The notes beneath the pieces are model-generated. The model saw only the letters and a program-made list of their open reading frames with translations. It ran no database searches and was not told the origin of the DNA. From Raffaelea ambrosiae (taxonomy: Eukaryota > Ascomycota > Sordariomycetes > Ophiostomatales > Ophiostomataceae), in assembly GCA_002778195.1 (NCBI GenBank), contig PCDI01000021.1, positions 1-55,409 on the forward strand: a stretch of 55,409 nt of DNA, read 5' to 3'. Positions 22,082-34,675 of this stretch are shown in pieces. The stretch's first letter is position 1. Each line of letters begins with the position of its first letter. A program made the position numbers and the translations under genes.

Positions 22082-25046
22082 GGTTTTAGAGTTGGGGCTT
22101 TTATTGGGTTAATGCAAGTTGGGTGCTGTGAAGTTGGCAACGATGGAGGTCAACTCCTAGGGAGTTTCCAAAAAAAAAAAAAAAAAAAGTGTGATTATTA
22201 GGTGTGTGCAATTAAAAGTATAAGGAAAGCGTCAAGGAAAGTGTCAAGGAAAGAGCAAGTTCTTGAAAGGGAGAAATTGGTGCTATTAAGTGAAGAAGAA
22301 GGGCTGATTACGAGGATAGGGATGTTATTCGGGAACGCCAAGAGACAAACGAGCTGAACAAGGGAAGGAGCGGTGTTCTTATTCTTTCCTGGCCAGCAGG
22401 CGTGTTCTTTTTTTTGGGAGCAAGAGAAAGAGCGAGAGCAGAAAAGCACAGGGACAAGGGAGCAGAAACAGGGAGGAAAGGTTGTAAATAGGCATTTTTT
22501 GTGATTTTGTCAACCCATCATGCGGTCATTCGTGGACTTGCGTCGTTCCACTGTTTGAAAGACGGCCAGACCTGCTGGCTGTCTCCGCCCAAAATGGAGC
22601 GGCGGTTTGCTTCGGTAGGCAACGACTGGCCAAGAGCGAGTCTCTGTGTGTCTCTTGTTCAGGCCAGCCAGTCTCTCTGACCCATCTGGGCCCCTCTGGA
22701 CCAGTCCTATGGCCGGGCGTGAACAAGACCGTAAACAGGCACAATGCAAGGGACCGGCCAAGGTGAAGCACACCGCTCCACGCCCGACTGGAAAGGGAAA
22801 GGATTGAAACCGGATGGGATGGACAGAAACGCGAGAAACGAAGGAAGGAATCGAAGGAAAGAATCAAATGTCGGGGGGGCAGACCACCAAAAGTCCAGAC
22901 CCGATCGACTGGTTGAGGCTCACCTTGTGAAAAATGCGGCGGAGACGTCGTGTAAGCGCGCGGTATGAGCTGCAGGATGGGGTTGGCGGTCGGTGCCAAG
23001 ACCACAACAGCGGGCGTCTGTGGGCGTCAGTGGGTATTTGGAGAAACCCCGGTCTAGAAATAAATCAGGAACAAGGGGCCGAATTAATAGAGAGGGACAA
23101 TCCAGGAACGGGTTGCAAAGGTGGGAGAGTTTGGCTGGTCAATTTGGTGATGAACAGAGTTTAACAGATTTGGCGGGAATCACGATTGCCAAGACATTTT
23201 CGATCGGATCGGAGGCGGCATGCGGTGCTTAAAAGCCCATGTGCAGATCAAGCAGGTGCCTCTTCACGTCAGCCACCGCGTTGTGTCCCCCTGCCGTCGT
23301 CATCGAAAAGCATCAGCTTCGGTCTCGGAGAAGCCTCACTTACAGCCGAGCCCAGCTACCCAGAGCAGGTGGCAGCTAACTAACACTAGTGCGCCGCAAC
23401 AGGCAGGGTGGCCTGCGCCAACCACGACTGGCTGAAATGGGACACCTCGCCGGACAATTCGCACAGAGACTTCCCCACAGAGCGTTGTTTTGGCGGGAGG
23501 CTGTACCTCGCTCCGCGCTATTCCTGCTACGGTCGTTGCTGCGTCATAATCGACGGTCGCTGCCTACGCCATTGGCCAGCAAGGCTCCGCATTGGCGACC
23601 TCTTCTGTTTCGTGGCCTTTGCGAAAACAACATCCAGGCAAATAAAATAAAAAAACAGGTAAAAAGGGAAATAGGAAAATAGAAAAATGAATATATATAC
23701 ACATAATAAATCAATAAAAAAATACCATTCACCTACCGTGCCCGTCTTCTTCGGGGACTCGCACTCCGCGAACATTCGGCTTGGCCGCCCCTTCCTGACA
23801 TGGCGAAAACAACCCACTGGTGACAACTGCAGGAGGCAGGCACAACCAACTGCGCAGTTGCCTCCACTGCATTCCAGCGCTTATGAGGATCGCCCAACCG
23901 ATTTGGCCCCGCCAGTTTTCGGTCTGTGGTCAGATCTGTCAGGTCTGCACCAAGCACGGTCCAAACACAGCATTTCGCTGCCCTCCAGTGACTTCTTAGC
24001 ACAGCCAATCTCCTCAACTCGCCGTCCCCATGCCGGCATCTCCGGATGGGAAACCGAGGAAAGAGCGACTGCCATTTAAATCGAGCACCTGCTGTCCCGT
24101 TTTATGCTTGTGCAACACACAAACAAAGGCGTCGTTTCTACACCACAAATCTGGTGCCGACTAGCCTTAGTAGGAAAAAAAAAAAAACTCCGTCGGCACC
24201 CCAGCATGATTTTCGACATCCGCATGGGATGATCCCTAGAAGATGCAAGCCGGAGAGAGTCATTTGGAGCCGATTTTCCGGTGTTACCCACAGGCGGGAA
24301 TGTCATTGTAAAGTGCATTGCGCGGCTCCTCGACGCTGAATGGTCCCTTCTCCCCGGCTGGACTAATGCATCGGCGCGACTCAGAGGCACAATAGCGTCA
24401 GCTTCGTATTCCACAGTGTGCTCGTCCTTCCAGCAAAGCCAAGCACGGCAGGACCTCGCAGACAAGGCTCGGACGGCAGGCATGCTTGTGGACTTGCTTG
24501 CCAGCCACCGGAGCGTCTGTGCCGATTACTCATGTTACCACAACGTATTTCCCTTTTCGTAGTTGTTGCCTTTTTTGTACTTAGTTGGCCTTGATACCCT
24601 CGTTTTGTTTTCTTTCTCTCATCTTGAGGAAGGAGCAGTCGAGCATTCAAAAATCTAACTGCGTGTGCGACAAGCAAGACCTTGCCTGTGGTGAAAACGC
24701 CGCTTTACAGGATGCAAGCAGCTTGCCTGTCGTATTCGGCAGGCACGAATCTGTCAGATTCTCCGCAGATGGCAGTTGCGACCAGACCCGTCCAATTGGG
24801 GCGCTCTTGGCCGGCCAAAATGTCCGGTCTCCTCCTGTCTGTGCAATCTGAAACTTCAGCGATACGCAATACGTGAAAAGGATAGCCGACCGAAGCCAGC
24901 AGTCGTCTTCGCACAGCATCGTCAGACCTAGCCATTGACTCTCCTTGACCACAGCAAGACAATCACTGAAGTCATCGGAACGTTCCTTATCGTCTACCAA
25001 CACACCGCCCGACCCGCCACAAGCACTGCGAAGCAGTATCGCCACG
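22082..25046. other. Divergent intergenic region hypothetical gene / methyltransferase
   Basis: 3.0 kb. It includes a 19-A run (22170-22188) and a three-unit 12-nt repeat (22220-22255) close to the minus-strand gene. The rest has only short ORFs without family features; nothing further is assigned. Confidence 0.45.
22220..22255. repeat. 12-nt repeat, three units
   Basis: Three consecutive units of the form TCAAGGAAAGNG in the presumed leader of the minus-strand hypothetical gene. Confidence 0.85.
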
Positions 25047-26215
25047 ATGGCAGCACCAACAACTTCGATCGCGCCAACGGCCGCTGCAGTCGATGAGACG
25101 ACTGATCTCAGTCGCCAGTACGAGACGCCCATGGGCCTGGCACACACCACCATTGAGGCGCTCAAGGCTCGTATCAAGCTGCACTATGATCTCGCCAGCG
25201 ACTACTATGTCAGCCTATGGGGCGAGCACATCCATCACGGCTACTGGCCAACCGCCGAGTCCAAGGCGAAAGAGAGCAAGGAAACAGCCCAGGAGAACCT
25301 GATCCAGCTGCTTCTGGCCATATCAGGGCTGGTCCCCGAGGCCAATGGCGGCGAGGGGGGCAACATTCCCGAAAAGACTGCGACCGCGGGTCTCTCCGTC
25401 TTGGATGTTGGCTGCGGTGTCGGTGGCACATCGCGATATCTGGCGTCCAACCTGGGCTGCACAGTCACAGGCATAACCATCTCGACAAGGCAGGTAGAGA
25501 TTGCCACCCGGCTGAGTGGCGGCGCTCCTGCTGTGGGCGCCGCCGAGACGCCCGTGGCCAAAGAAAGTGTTGGTTCACAGCCGGGCCCAGACGGACATGC
25601 ACAGTTTGTACCAGCGGGCAAGGGCCAGGTCCGGTTTCTCGAGCTCGACGCGGAGAAGATGGGCGACTACTTCCAGGGGCAGGACGCCTCCTTTGACGTC
25701 GTCTGGATCAGCGAGGCTCTCAGCCACTTTCCGGACAAGGCCCTCTTCTTCCGCAACGCCCAGCGCGTGCTCCGTCCCGGCGGTAAGTTAGTGTTGGCCG
25801 ACTGGTTCAAGGCGCCTGAGTTGGCCTCCAAGGCCTTTGACGCCGACATCAAGCCCATCGAGGATGGCATGCTGCTGCCGCCACTCTGCACACAGGCAGA
25901 CTACGTGGAGCTGGCCACAACCGCTGGCTTGCATGTTTTTGCAGAACCAAAAGACATCAGCTCTGACGTGAGCAAGACTTGGTACGTGGGTTGCGCATTG
26001 TATTCTGCTTTTCTGGTCTGATGGCCATTCTGCTACTCTAGCTGACACGCCCAACCAGGGACTTGACATGGGCTTTGGTTCAAAACCCGTCGCTCTGGGC
26101 TTTTGCCCTGAGCCAAGGCCGTGATGGCATTGCTTTCCTGCAGGCTTTCCGGGCCATGCGTCGAGGATATGCCAACGGATCGTTCCGTTATGCTGTCATG
26201 TGCTTCAGCAAGTGA
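25047..26215 (+). CDS. SAM-dependent methyltransferase, tocopherol/sterol-methyltransferase-like
   Basis: Class I methyltransferase of the gamma-tocopherol-methyltransferase-like type. The substrate is unknown: small-molecule C-, O- or N-methylation are all possible. Exons are 25047-25981 and 26059-26215 (intron 77 nt), giving 363 residues. Motifs: IKLHYDLASDYYVSLWGEHI and HHGYW at about 43-67 (the substrate-side signature of this group), SAM motif I VLDVGCGVGGTSRYL at 118-132, the LDAEKMGDYF loop, SFDVVWISEALSHFPDK, then RVLRPGGKLVLADWFKAPE. The C-terminal exon restores WDLTWALVQNPSLWAFA. Start ATG 25047 follows a GCCACG context. The central domain has a Gly/Pro-rich insert (about 175-205). 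No signal or membrane segment. It is tail-to-tail with the tyrosinase. Confidence 0.88.
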
Positions 26216-27105
26216 TGGAGGCGACACGGCCAATTTTGGGAGTTAGTAGGAGACGAGCCTTTCGTTTGAGCGGAAAGACGAAACCTGTCCGTGACAGAGA
26301 CTTGCTATCCTGGCTATCATCTGGTTAGACCTAGCCGCTATGCTGAAATGTTCAATTCGCTTTCTCGTCTTTGTTGTCTTGTTGTCCTTGTACTTTCCTC
26401 CAATGCCTGGCTACAGGGTAGGACGTCCTGCTGATTTTTCAACATTGAGTTCAACCTGGGGTAGAAACAAAGGCCTTGTTCATAGTGACATAATATCGGA
26501 TTTTGGAGCTTCCACCCGTACATTTCCAAACATCCATCTTACTTCGAGCGGGCTCGTGACGAAAGGGGCAAGGCTCCGCTTCAAACGGCACTTTCTCGAT
26601 CCATAGCAAACGTGGGGATCCTTGGAAAGGGCTGAGCAATGACCACCTGCTACATCCTCTGGACCGACAACTGACCATCTTGCCGTGCGAGTGTTGCGCC
26701 ACTGGGGCATCCAATGTGGGAATGGTTACATTTCGTGACTAGTTGCCTTATGCGGTAGCAATTCCTTTGTGGCTTCCTCCACGGCCAGGGATGCCTGCCA
26801 ACAAGGCAATCTGCCATGACGGACAAGAGGGCGGTGACGTGTTCACAACTAGTGGTTTCAATCAAAGGAAAGAGTTGTAAATCAGAGTAATGGGAACCGT
26901 CATGCTCATTGCTGCATAACCGTTGTGCATCTCTCATTCGTCGTGAAATTGTGATGAAAAGAATCATGCACTTGTAAGATACATGATATGAAATCAGAGA
27001 AGAAAATATACAGAGAAGGGGAGAGAAAAAATGAAAAAAATGAATGTCGCACACCAAAACCTAGGCAGGAGATAAACCTCTCCCCCGTCCTTCTTCGCAT
27101 CCTCT
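26216..27105. other. Convergent intergenic region methyltransferase / tyrosinase
   Basis: 0.89 kb between two stop codons, expected to hold both 3' UTRs. No further gene seen. Confidence 0.6.
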
Positions 27106-28221
27106 TCACACATACTTGTAGCAGTACGGCCCTGACATCGGGTCGGCCACCTGCTCGAGCGTGAAGGACTCGCCCAGGACGCCAAAGTCCATGACTGTGC
27201 TGTTGCTCACCTCGGGCGTCGCGTCCGTGTTGAGGATGGTGCTGGTGCCGTTGTACTGGTACCGCCGGGTCGCCGGGTCCACGGCCTGCCACTGCGCCCA
27301 CACCTTGTCCAGCATGCCGTGGTGCAGGAAAAACGACGGGTCGAGCGGGCTGGCAAAGAAGTCAAACATGTTGCCGCCGACGGCGTAGTGGCCGCCGCCG
27401 TGGATGCCGCGGTCCGTGGTGCCGACGTTCTTGCTGTTCATGAGCGTCTGCACGTCCTTGATGGTGGGCGCGTCCAGCACCTGGTCCACGAGCGTCGTGT
27501 TGTCGTACGTGACGATGCCGTAGTCGTTGAGGTCGCGCGTCATGCAGCGCGGGTTGGCCGCCGTCCAGTTGGCCGGCAGGCCGGTGAAGATGAGGCTGAA
27601 CGCAAACGGGCCCAGCGACACGGTGGTGTTGGCAAAGGGCCCCGTCGTCACGCAGCCGCCGCCGCTGCCGTGCGGCAGCTCCTGGCCGACGCCCACCACG
27701 TACGGGCCCGTGTCGTTGTACACGCCGTTGCCGCCGAGCGAGAGCGGCCCGCCGTCGAACATCGGGCTGGTCTCCAGGTGCGGGTACCGCGTCCAGTCCC
27801 AGTAGGGCAGGCCCAGGTACGCCGGGTAGCCGCAGTGCTGGTGCAGGGCCTGCTCGACCAGAAACAGAAAATGCCGGTGCCAGCTGAGGAAGACGCCGTT
27901 GATGTGGATGCGCGTCGTCAGGTTGGCGTGCACGGCGGCGTAGTCAAAGAAGAAGCTCGTCGAGGCCGGCACCGCGCCGTCGGCAAAGCGCGAGGGCGCC
28001 GCCATCAGACACTGGATGCCGTCAATGTAGGCCAGCTTCTCCCGGTCCGCCATGGCGCCCCATTCCTTGCGCTGCACGGCCGTCTCGGCCGTGCACGAGG
28101 CGGACCGGCACTGGGCACGGCCGCTGCTTCGGCGCTGGGGTGGGTTGCCCCCGGGCGCGGCCAGGGCCGCCAGCGGCAGCAGCGCGGCGACTACGCCGCG
28201 GAGAACCGCACTGGGGCGCAT
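27106..28221 (-). CDS. Secreted short tyrosinase / catechol oxidase (type-3 copper)
   Basis: Type-3 copper oxidase acting on mono- or diphenols, predicted to be secreted. Single exon, 371 residues. Signal peptide at about residues 1-22 (VLRGVVAALLPLAALAA). CuA ligands are His98, His106 and His115 in VHANLTTRIHINGVFLSWHRHF. CuB ligands are His274 and His278 (IHGGGHYAVGG) and His301 (DPSFFLHHGMLDKVWAQWQ). YWDWTRY at 140-146 is conserved. Cys pairs near the N-terminus (38, 43) and several NxT/S sequons fit secretion. It ends at YCYKYV without the C-terminal shielding domain of classical tyrosinases, so it belongs to the short secreted class whose tested members are often catechol oxidases. All copper ligands are present, so it is probably active. 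Confidence 0.92.
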   Translation of the reverse strand: MRPSAVLRGVVAALLPLAALAAPGGNPPQRRSSGRAQCRSASCTAETAVQRKEWGAMADREKLAYIDGIQCLMAAPSRFADGAVPASTSFFFDYAAVHANLTTRIHINGVFLSWHRHFLFLVEQALHQHCGYPAYLGLPYWDWTRYPHLETSPMFDGGPLSLGGNGVYNDTGPYVVGVGQELPHGSGGGCVTTGPFANTTVSLGPFAFSLIFTGLPANWTAANPRCMTRDLNDYGIVTYDNTTLVDQVLDAPTIKDVQTLMNSKNVGTTDRGIHGGGHYAVGGNMFDFFASPLDPSFFLHHGMLDKVWAQWQAVDPATRRYQYNGTSTILNTDATPEVSNSTVMDFGVLGESFTLEQVADPMSGPYCYKYV

Positions 28222-31200
28222 TGTCCTTGGTGTGTGGGCGTGTCTGTGTGTCTGTGTGGACCAGATGGTTTGCTTGGTTCTGCCGCTCTGTCCTCTTTCT
28301 TGCGAGTCTTTTTCCGAATAGAGCTGCACAATCAAACATCCAGGAAGCAAGAAGAGAGCCCAGAAATGACGGGAAGGAGAAGCCGCAGGTCGTGGCCACA
28401 ACCCCTACTTTGTATCTCGACCAAGCTGTCTTCTACCCAGCGGGATAGCTGGGAGCTCATAGATTCTATTTTTGCTCGGGACAAGAGAAAGTGGCCCAAT
28501 ATTCTGCAAAGAGAGGTCGGGTTGACCGAGCCGTGCCATTTTTGTCGTTGTCTACCAAAAGAAACCCGGAAGGCGGAAATCGTGCATGCCACATGGAGTT
28601 ACGCCGAATGAAAGGGTTGCAGACGGGGCCATGGATCCAAAAAAAAAAGGAAAAAAATAGAATCCAATCGAGAGGAGAATGACCGAAATGTCCATGGCCC
28701 TCTTCAGAACCGCCTGCATACCGGCGTCCATAGGGGCTATGGCCTAAGTTTTCAAGGATCATCCAGCCACCAATGGCACGCTGTCGTCGGCGTCTCTGCC
28801 CAATTGGGGGAAATCATATGTCTCGCGGACAAGGATTGATCATTGCTCTCCGTGGCTGTTCTGCCTCTTCCTTTGCCCGAGTCTGGCGAAAGAGTGTATG
28901 GACTAAGACGAATGCACCCTGGATGGAGACCTGCAATGCTCCCATGTGGACGGTGGATACGTGGACGTGGGAGTTCTGCACCGCAACAGAACTATGGAAG
29001 GGCTGGGAAGGAGAAAAAAAACGGATCGACAAGGAAAATGGGATAGAAGGCAGAGAAGGCAGCTGAAAGAAACAAGAGGGGAGCGTTGTCAACCCACTTG
29101 CAGCAGGAAATCTGGCATATCGAGGGTGGCTCAAACGGGTAGCACCAAAGCCGATCTCCAGCCCCCCAGCCCCCCAAGGCAACCCGTCCCGAGGCTTGTT
29201 TTCTTTGCTCGGTTCTGATAGCCACTTGTCGGTGTAGCTATGCGGCGTACGCGGAACCATGCACACACGAGCCACCGTAGGAAGGAAGACTCGTATATCC
29301 TCTCAGAAACATCCAGTGTTGGGCCTGCTCCCATGCAGATCATGCACTCGTTCTGGAAGAAAGGCAGTCGCCCGTGATTCCAGATCCGATTTCTTGCAGG
29401 AGGCCCACCGAACGAAGCCTGAGAAGGTCCTGGGTCGAAAAAATATATAGTACTACGAGTATGCAGGTCTACACAGTAGTCGGGGTGTGCCCGGCATGTT
29501 TGCAAGAGGTGCCCAGGATGGGACGCTCCGCGAGCTTGGCACAGACACGCCCTAGCGAATGCTCGTAGTACGTACTCGTACATAGATAGCCTGTTCCGAG
29601 TGCATCAACCAACTGCCTGCAGAGTGCCAATAAAAACCCCTGCAAGGTCCGCCTTTGCTTACATAGTACATCCGCCGTAGTCAGAGATCTCTTAGCTTCG
29701 CCAAAGAGGCTTGTTCGGGGCCAAGTCGCCTGCCATGCAACGGACCACTCGACACTGGAGGTGGAACCAAGTTGTGTCAGCAACAGGGCACTGGGTTGTG
29801 TGGTGTGTTTGCAAGTGAAATTTCTTTTTGCTGTTCTTGTTTTGCGCTTCTTGTGGCCGTTCTCGCCCTTTGTTCTGTGCTTTCATTGCGCTTCTTTTCT
29901 TTCTACATAGTATGTTTGCGATCCGATCATTCACCACTCACTCGCAATCACTACATAGTAGCTATCTCGCGCATCTGACAACCCGTTCTTTTTGATGCCA
30001 CAGTCCCGTGCCTCGCGGGTGCACTGTTTCCCTTCGCTGTCCATTCTCCAGAAGGCATCGAGGGTCCACATAGATTGGCGAACTACCATGTAACAACCGC
30101 TGCTTTAATGGATTTCAGGGCTTCCTAGAAGAGGATGAGGAAGTCGCAGTATCGGGCAAGACATATATCCCACAGTTACTTTGTAGGTAGGAAAAGCACA
30201 ACTTCTGCAACGCTGCCAGTTGATGCCGATTCTTCGTTGCCACCCGAAGACATCCCTTGAAGGATGGAAGGCTGGTATTAGTTGGCGGAATCTCTCCTCT
30301 GGAGAACCCCACCGGTGGGGACCTGCAACATGCTAGACAGGGTTCTCTCTGACCGGCTGTCGGTATGGCGTGTTTTCCCCTCTCTGTGCTGGACGCTTTG
30401 CATTGCCCTGATGTGAGGTAGTGCTACCATAGATGTCCTCGCTTGTGTGTCGTATCCACCCATATTTTTTTTTTTGACAGATGAACTTTAACCGTGGCAG
30501 ACGTACTGGAGATTTGCATGGGCTACTGTGAGTCGGGACGATCTACGAGTGTGTCCAAGTATTGTGTTCACAGCTGCTCTGATCGCACTCAAACAAGACA
30601 AGCAGGAGACGGGGCTTTGCGCCAGAGTTCCAAAGAAACTACCAAGTACTATGTACTGTGTGCACGCAACCGACTTGACCAAAGCGGACAACTCGACAGA
30701 GATGGGAATAGCATGGCCTGTTTCTTTGTCTGTGCCTTCTTCCTACAGAAATATTTGCGGAACAAAACGCAGGAGCTGTCAGGATGCCTGCCTAAGCCCA
30801 ACTGGTCCTAACAAGTTTGCCACGGCCCAAGCTCACCTTGTTGCTGCTAGCTGTCAGATAAAAGAAAGCGGACCATGCTCCTGGCAGGTCGTGTGGCTGT
30901 GACAATCGGAATGTCTTTTTGTTTGGGGTTCTCACTCATCGTCAAAGTCGTCTGTGCCCTTATCAACAGATGGACCCAGGATCTGCTCTGTTGTTGGCGA
31001 TCGTAGGGCCCGGACATCGCTTTTTGTTTCTACTGTGGTTTCCCGAGAGATACAATGGCGTGCATTGTTCCGTGGGCTTTGTGTGCACGCGCACAGTGGG
31101 ATGGCCGGGCAGGGCCCTTTCCTCCTTCCGCTCGGATACGGGTTGACCGCGCATGCTCCATTGCCTCTTGCCTCAGGTCTGCTCCCTGTCCTTGCCGATC

Positions 31201-31906
31201 CGTGGCCGAACGTCCGATTGGAGTAGGGATTGGCCCCCCTTCTCTCTTGTCTTCTCTCGCTTACGGCGTGCCGGGGCCATCTTACTCGCACTTTGCTTTG
31301 TCCACAGCCGTCCCAACTCTTTTTCGCCTGTACGACGGCTCATGATTGCGCGTAGTGCCTGTTGCTCTGCAGCAGCTGCCAAAGAGGCATGCGCCGTTGC
31401 ACGTCTGCCGGGCGTGGGGAAACGAGCGGCTCCTGGGGGTTCGCTGCGCCGCGTTGCCTGTTCCCTGTCTTTCATGCTTCCTGGGCCTCTTTTCTTGTGC
31501 TTTGACGATTTAGTAATGTTGTTTGCTAGCCGTATCGGGTGTAGAGAGGCCAAGAAAGAAAAAAAACAGTTCTTGTCTTGTCCAAGGGGGTCGATTCAAT
31601 CCTGTCGCTATTGTACCGTGTAACTAGCTAGTCCTATATCAATGTTGCTTGCTCCCCATACGGCCGACTCTTGAGAGGATCGGCTCCGAAGATAGACAAA
31701 TGTATTTGTTTCTTTTGCGCTTCTCTTGCAGATCGACAGCCTCGACAGCCTCGAGCAATGTTGTTGCGTGTTTTGTCCGACGCATGCATTCCTGGTGATG
31801 TGAGGACTCTGAGCTGGCAACAATTTTGAAAAAAAAAAAAAAAACCAACAACCTCGCACCCCTCTCAGTCTGCTCAGCAGCATTTTGCCTTCTTCGCCTT
31901 GCCACC
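28222..31906. other. Divergent intergenic region tyrosinase / rhodopsin-domain gene
   Basis: 3.7 kb. Two TACTCGTA-type octamers and five TACATAGTA-type nonamers (counting both orientations) cluster at 29.4-30.7 kb, and there is a 14-bp perfect palindrome at 30307. No ORF shows domain features. Confidence 0.45.
30307..30320. other. Perfect 14-bp palindrome CCCCACCGGTGGGG
   Basis: The reverse complement equals itself over 14 bp. It lies between the divergent tyrosinase and rhodopsin-domain genes, where a dimeric regulator site is conceivable but unproven. Confidence 0.5.
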
Positions 31907-33818
31907 ATGAGCCTTGCCGGGGCTTTGGTAACCCGTGAACATGTGCCCTTCAAGGTCATCGGCACGCCGCCGGCGAACGTGGCCAGCCTCCGTCTCTTCC
32001 CCTGGGTCGCCACGAGCGTCTTTCTGTTCCTCAGCACCGTCTCGTTGATGCTCCGCTTGTACATCCGGCTGAAACTGCAAGGCAAGATGCGGCTGGAAGA
32101 CTACCTCATCTTGCCGGGGTATATCATCGCTCTGATGCCAGCCATATGCATCTACATCTGTACGTCAGTCGAGAGGCGGGGAAAAGAGAAAAGAGAAATG
32201 AATGAAATGGAGGGAAGAAGAGAGGAAAGAGAAGACAACTGACTCGAAGCAGTGCTGGAAACTGGATTTGGATACCACATGGCCAACCTCGAGCCGGCCA
32301 CGATCAAGTCCTTCCTCAAGGTCAGACATATTCACAAGCAAGAAGACAAACACACACGCGCACACATGATCCTAATGTCTTTTTTTTTCTTCCTTTCTAG
32401 GCCGACTTTGCTCTGCAACGCGCCAACCAGCCGGCGCTGGGCTTCATCAAGATCTCCATCCTGGTCTTCTACATGGGCATCTTCCCGACGCGCAACTTCA
32501 CCATCGCCGCCTACATCAACATTGCCTACACGCTGCTCTGGGCCATCATCGGCTGGTGCATCAACCTGACCGTCTGCCACCCGGTCTCGTTCTTCTACGA
32601 CCGCACCACGCCGGGCGGCTACTGCAACAGCCAGCAGGTCAGCGGCGCCGTCAATGGCGGCCTCGGCGTGCTGGGCGATGTGGCCATCCTGGTGCTGCCT
32701 CTCTTTATGATCCGCCGGCTGCAGCTGAACATCCGCAAGAAGATTGCCGTCTCGGGGATCTTTCTTCTCGGCGCCTTGTATGTCACTCTTTTTTTTTTTT
32801 CCCCTCCTCCTCCTCCTCCTCTTCTTCTACTTCTTCTTCTTGCTCACCAGCCAGTGTCTGCATTGCCAGCGGTCTTCGCATCTGGGCCGTGTCGCTGGCC
32901 CCGCCCCAGGACGTCACGTTCGCCCAGGTGACGGCGTCCACCTGGACGGCCATCGAGATGCAGGTCGCCATCCTCAGCGCCAACCTGCCCACCCTGGCGC
33001 CCCTGTTCGAGCACTTCCTGCGCAACCGCAAGACCAGCCGGCCGTCGCATGGCCGGGAGCATGGATACCATGGTTCGTACCACCACAGCAAGTCGGGAGG
33101 CCGAGCAGGCGGCGGGGCCGGTGGCCTCAGCGGCTGCGACAGCCACAAGCACAGCGAGCGCAGCGAACGCAGCGTCAGCGGCACCAGCAAGGACGGCGGC
33201 CTTGTCAGCCGCAGCAGTGCACGCGCTGTCTGGCCCAGTGGCCGTGGCGGCCATGCGCTGGGACGTGTCCTCGGGGGCCGGCGCGGCCATCAAGAACTCC
33301 ACGACGATCTGGATGCGTATGATGACGACGACGACGACGACGACAATCTCGGCCACAACACCACCGTCAGTGGCGCCACCGCCAGCAGCGACGACGACTA
33401 CAGCTACGAGAACACGAGCGAGGCTGCTTTCCGTCACGCGGCGGCGGCGCCGTCGCAGAGCAGCAGCAGCGACACCAAGGCGTTGCATCCGCACGTGTCG
33501 CAGGACTCGCAAGGAGAGTCGCTTGGACCGCAGAGCGGACGACACGGCGGCGTCGCCAGCGGTGGCGGTGGCGGTGGCGGTCGTCATCGGGGGTTCGAGC
33601 GGATGGACGACAGCGGGCGCGGACACGGAGAACCATTGCCGTCCAACGCGAAGAGCCATGCCAAAAACACATCGTCGCTGGGAACCGGCCTGGGGCGCGC
33701 CGACCGGGGCATTCTGGTCAAGACGGAGCTGTCGTCCAAGGTGGAGGCGCACAATATGACGCAAAAGGACAAGGAGGAGTACGAGCTGCGGGTGATCAAC
33801 GGCTGGCAGAGGGGGTGA
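31907..33818 (+). CDS. Fungal rhodopsin-domain integral membrane protein (Pth11-like superfamily)
   Basis: Seven-helix fungal membrane protein with the fungal rhodopsin domain; function and ligand unknown. Exons are 31907-32159, 32253-32320, 32401-32777 and 32855-33818 (introns 93, 80 and 77 nt), giving 553 residues. TM1 WVATSVFLFLSTVSLMLRLYIRL is followed by the family's RLEDYLILPGYI motif. Next come LLETGFGYH and the QPALGFIKISILVFYMGIF helix. Also seen are GWCINLTVCHPVSFFYDRTTPGGYC, SGAVNGGLGVLGDVAILVLP, and CIASGLRIWAV with VTASTWTAIEMQVAILSANLPTLAP. After about residue 300 the cytosolic tail is long and low-complexity: His/Ser/Gly-rich, an eight-Asp run, a seven-Gly run, then a conserved-looking basic end (KTELSSKVEAHNM...YELRVINGW). 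No CFEM domain is seen. The four-exon structure is consistent in frame. Confidence 0.86.
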
Positions 33819-34666
33819 TGGGAGGGGGGGAGAAAGAGGAAGAGGCGGAGAGATCTCAAGAAGGGCGCAAGAGGGGAGAAATGGCTGGAAAATACCCCGG
33901 TGCGAAGGAAGAGGAGTCTTGTTTGGGTAATTTTTTTTTTCCGAAAAGAGGTTTTATGGGATTGACCAGTTATACCAATCCACATATCCGGGGATGGGAG
34001 TGTGAAAAGGGAGATGTATCCCTTGTTGGGAGGCCGTCTGTGGTTGATTTGTTCTAGCGACCTTTGTATACCATCTTTCTTGTCCACGACAGAGCCATTA
34101 TGCTACATTGTTCTTTTCTGCTTCTCCTCCTGGAACGCTCAGCGTCTCAGAGGCGCATAAGCTTACAAGTGCACATACGCTCATGCATAGAGAGGCGGAC
34201 AAATAACAGAAAAGCTTCGGCACTGGACTTGCGAGGTGTGTTGACAACCCCCAGCCGCGCATGGACGAGTGGTCACGAGACGCCGCGTCTATCCCTTCCT
34301 TGGACGATCATTGATGTGCACATGCTGGTCAGACATGCTCATGCAGCATGCGAGTTCCTTTGGCTAAATGCAAACGTACAGCATAGTATGTAGTCGCTTG
34401 CCACGGCGTCAGAAACAGGGCCAACTTTACGAGCTGCCCGCACAGAATAGGATGCATTCGATATATGCATGCTTCCTTCTTTTTTCCTGTTCCCGGTGGC
34501 CTCCATCCCCCCCCCTTTACTCTGTCTCTCCGAGTCTTCTCGTCATCCTTCGTCTGTTCTCGTAGACCGGGAACTAATGCCGGAAACAGACATGGACAGG
34601 GCACATGGGTGGCTGGCCAGGAGGGTGAGAGTCATAGGGGAAGCGGGCACCCGAGACAACGGATCG

Positions 34667-34675
34667 TATATAAAG
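34667..34675 (+). promoter_or_regulatory. TATA-box-like TATATAAAG
   Basis: A consensus TATA element 72 nt before an ATG (34747) that opens a 186-codon frame with a hydrophobic N-terminus. No transcript evidence. Confidence 0.25.
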
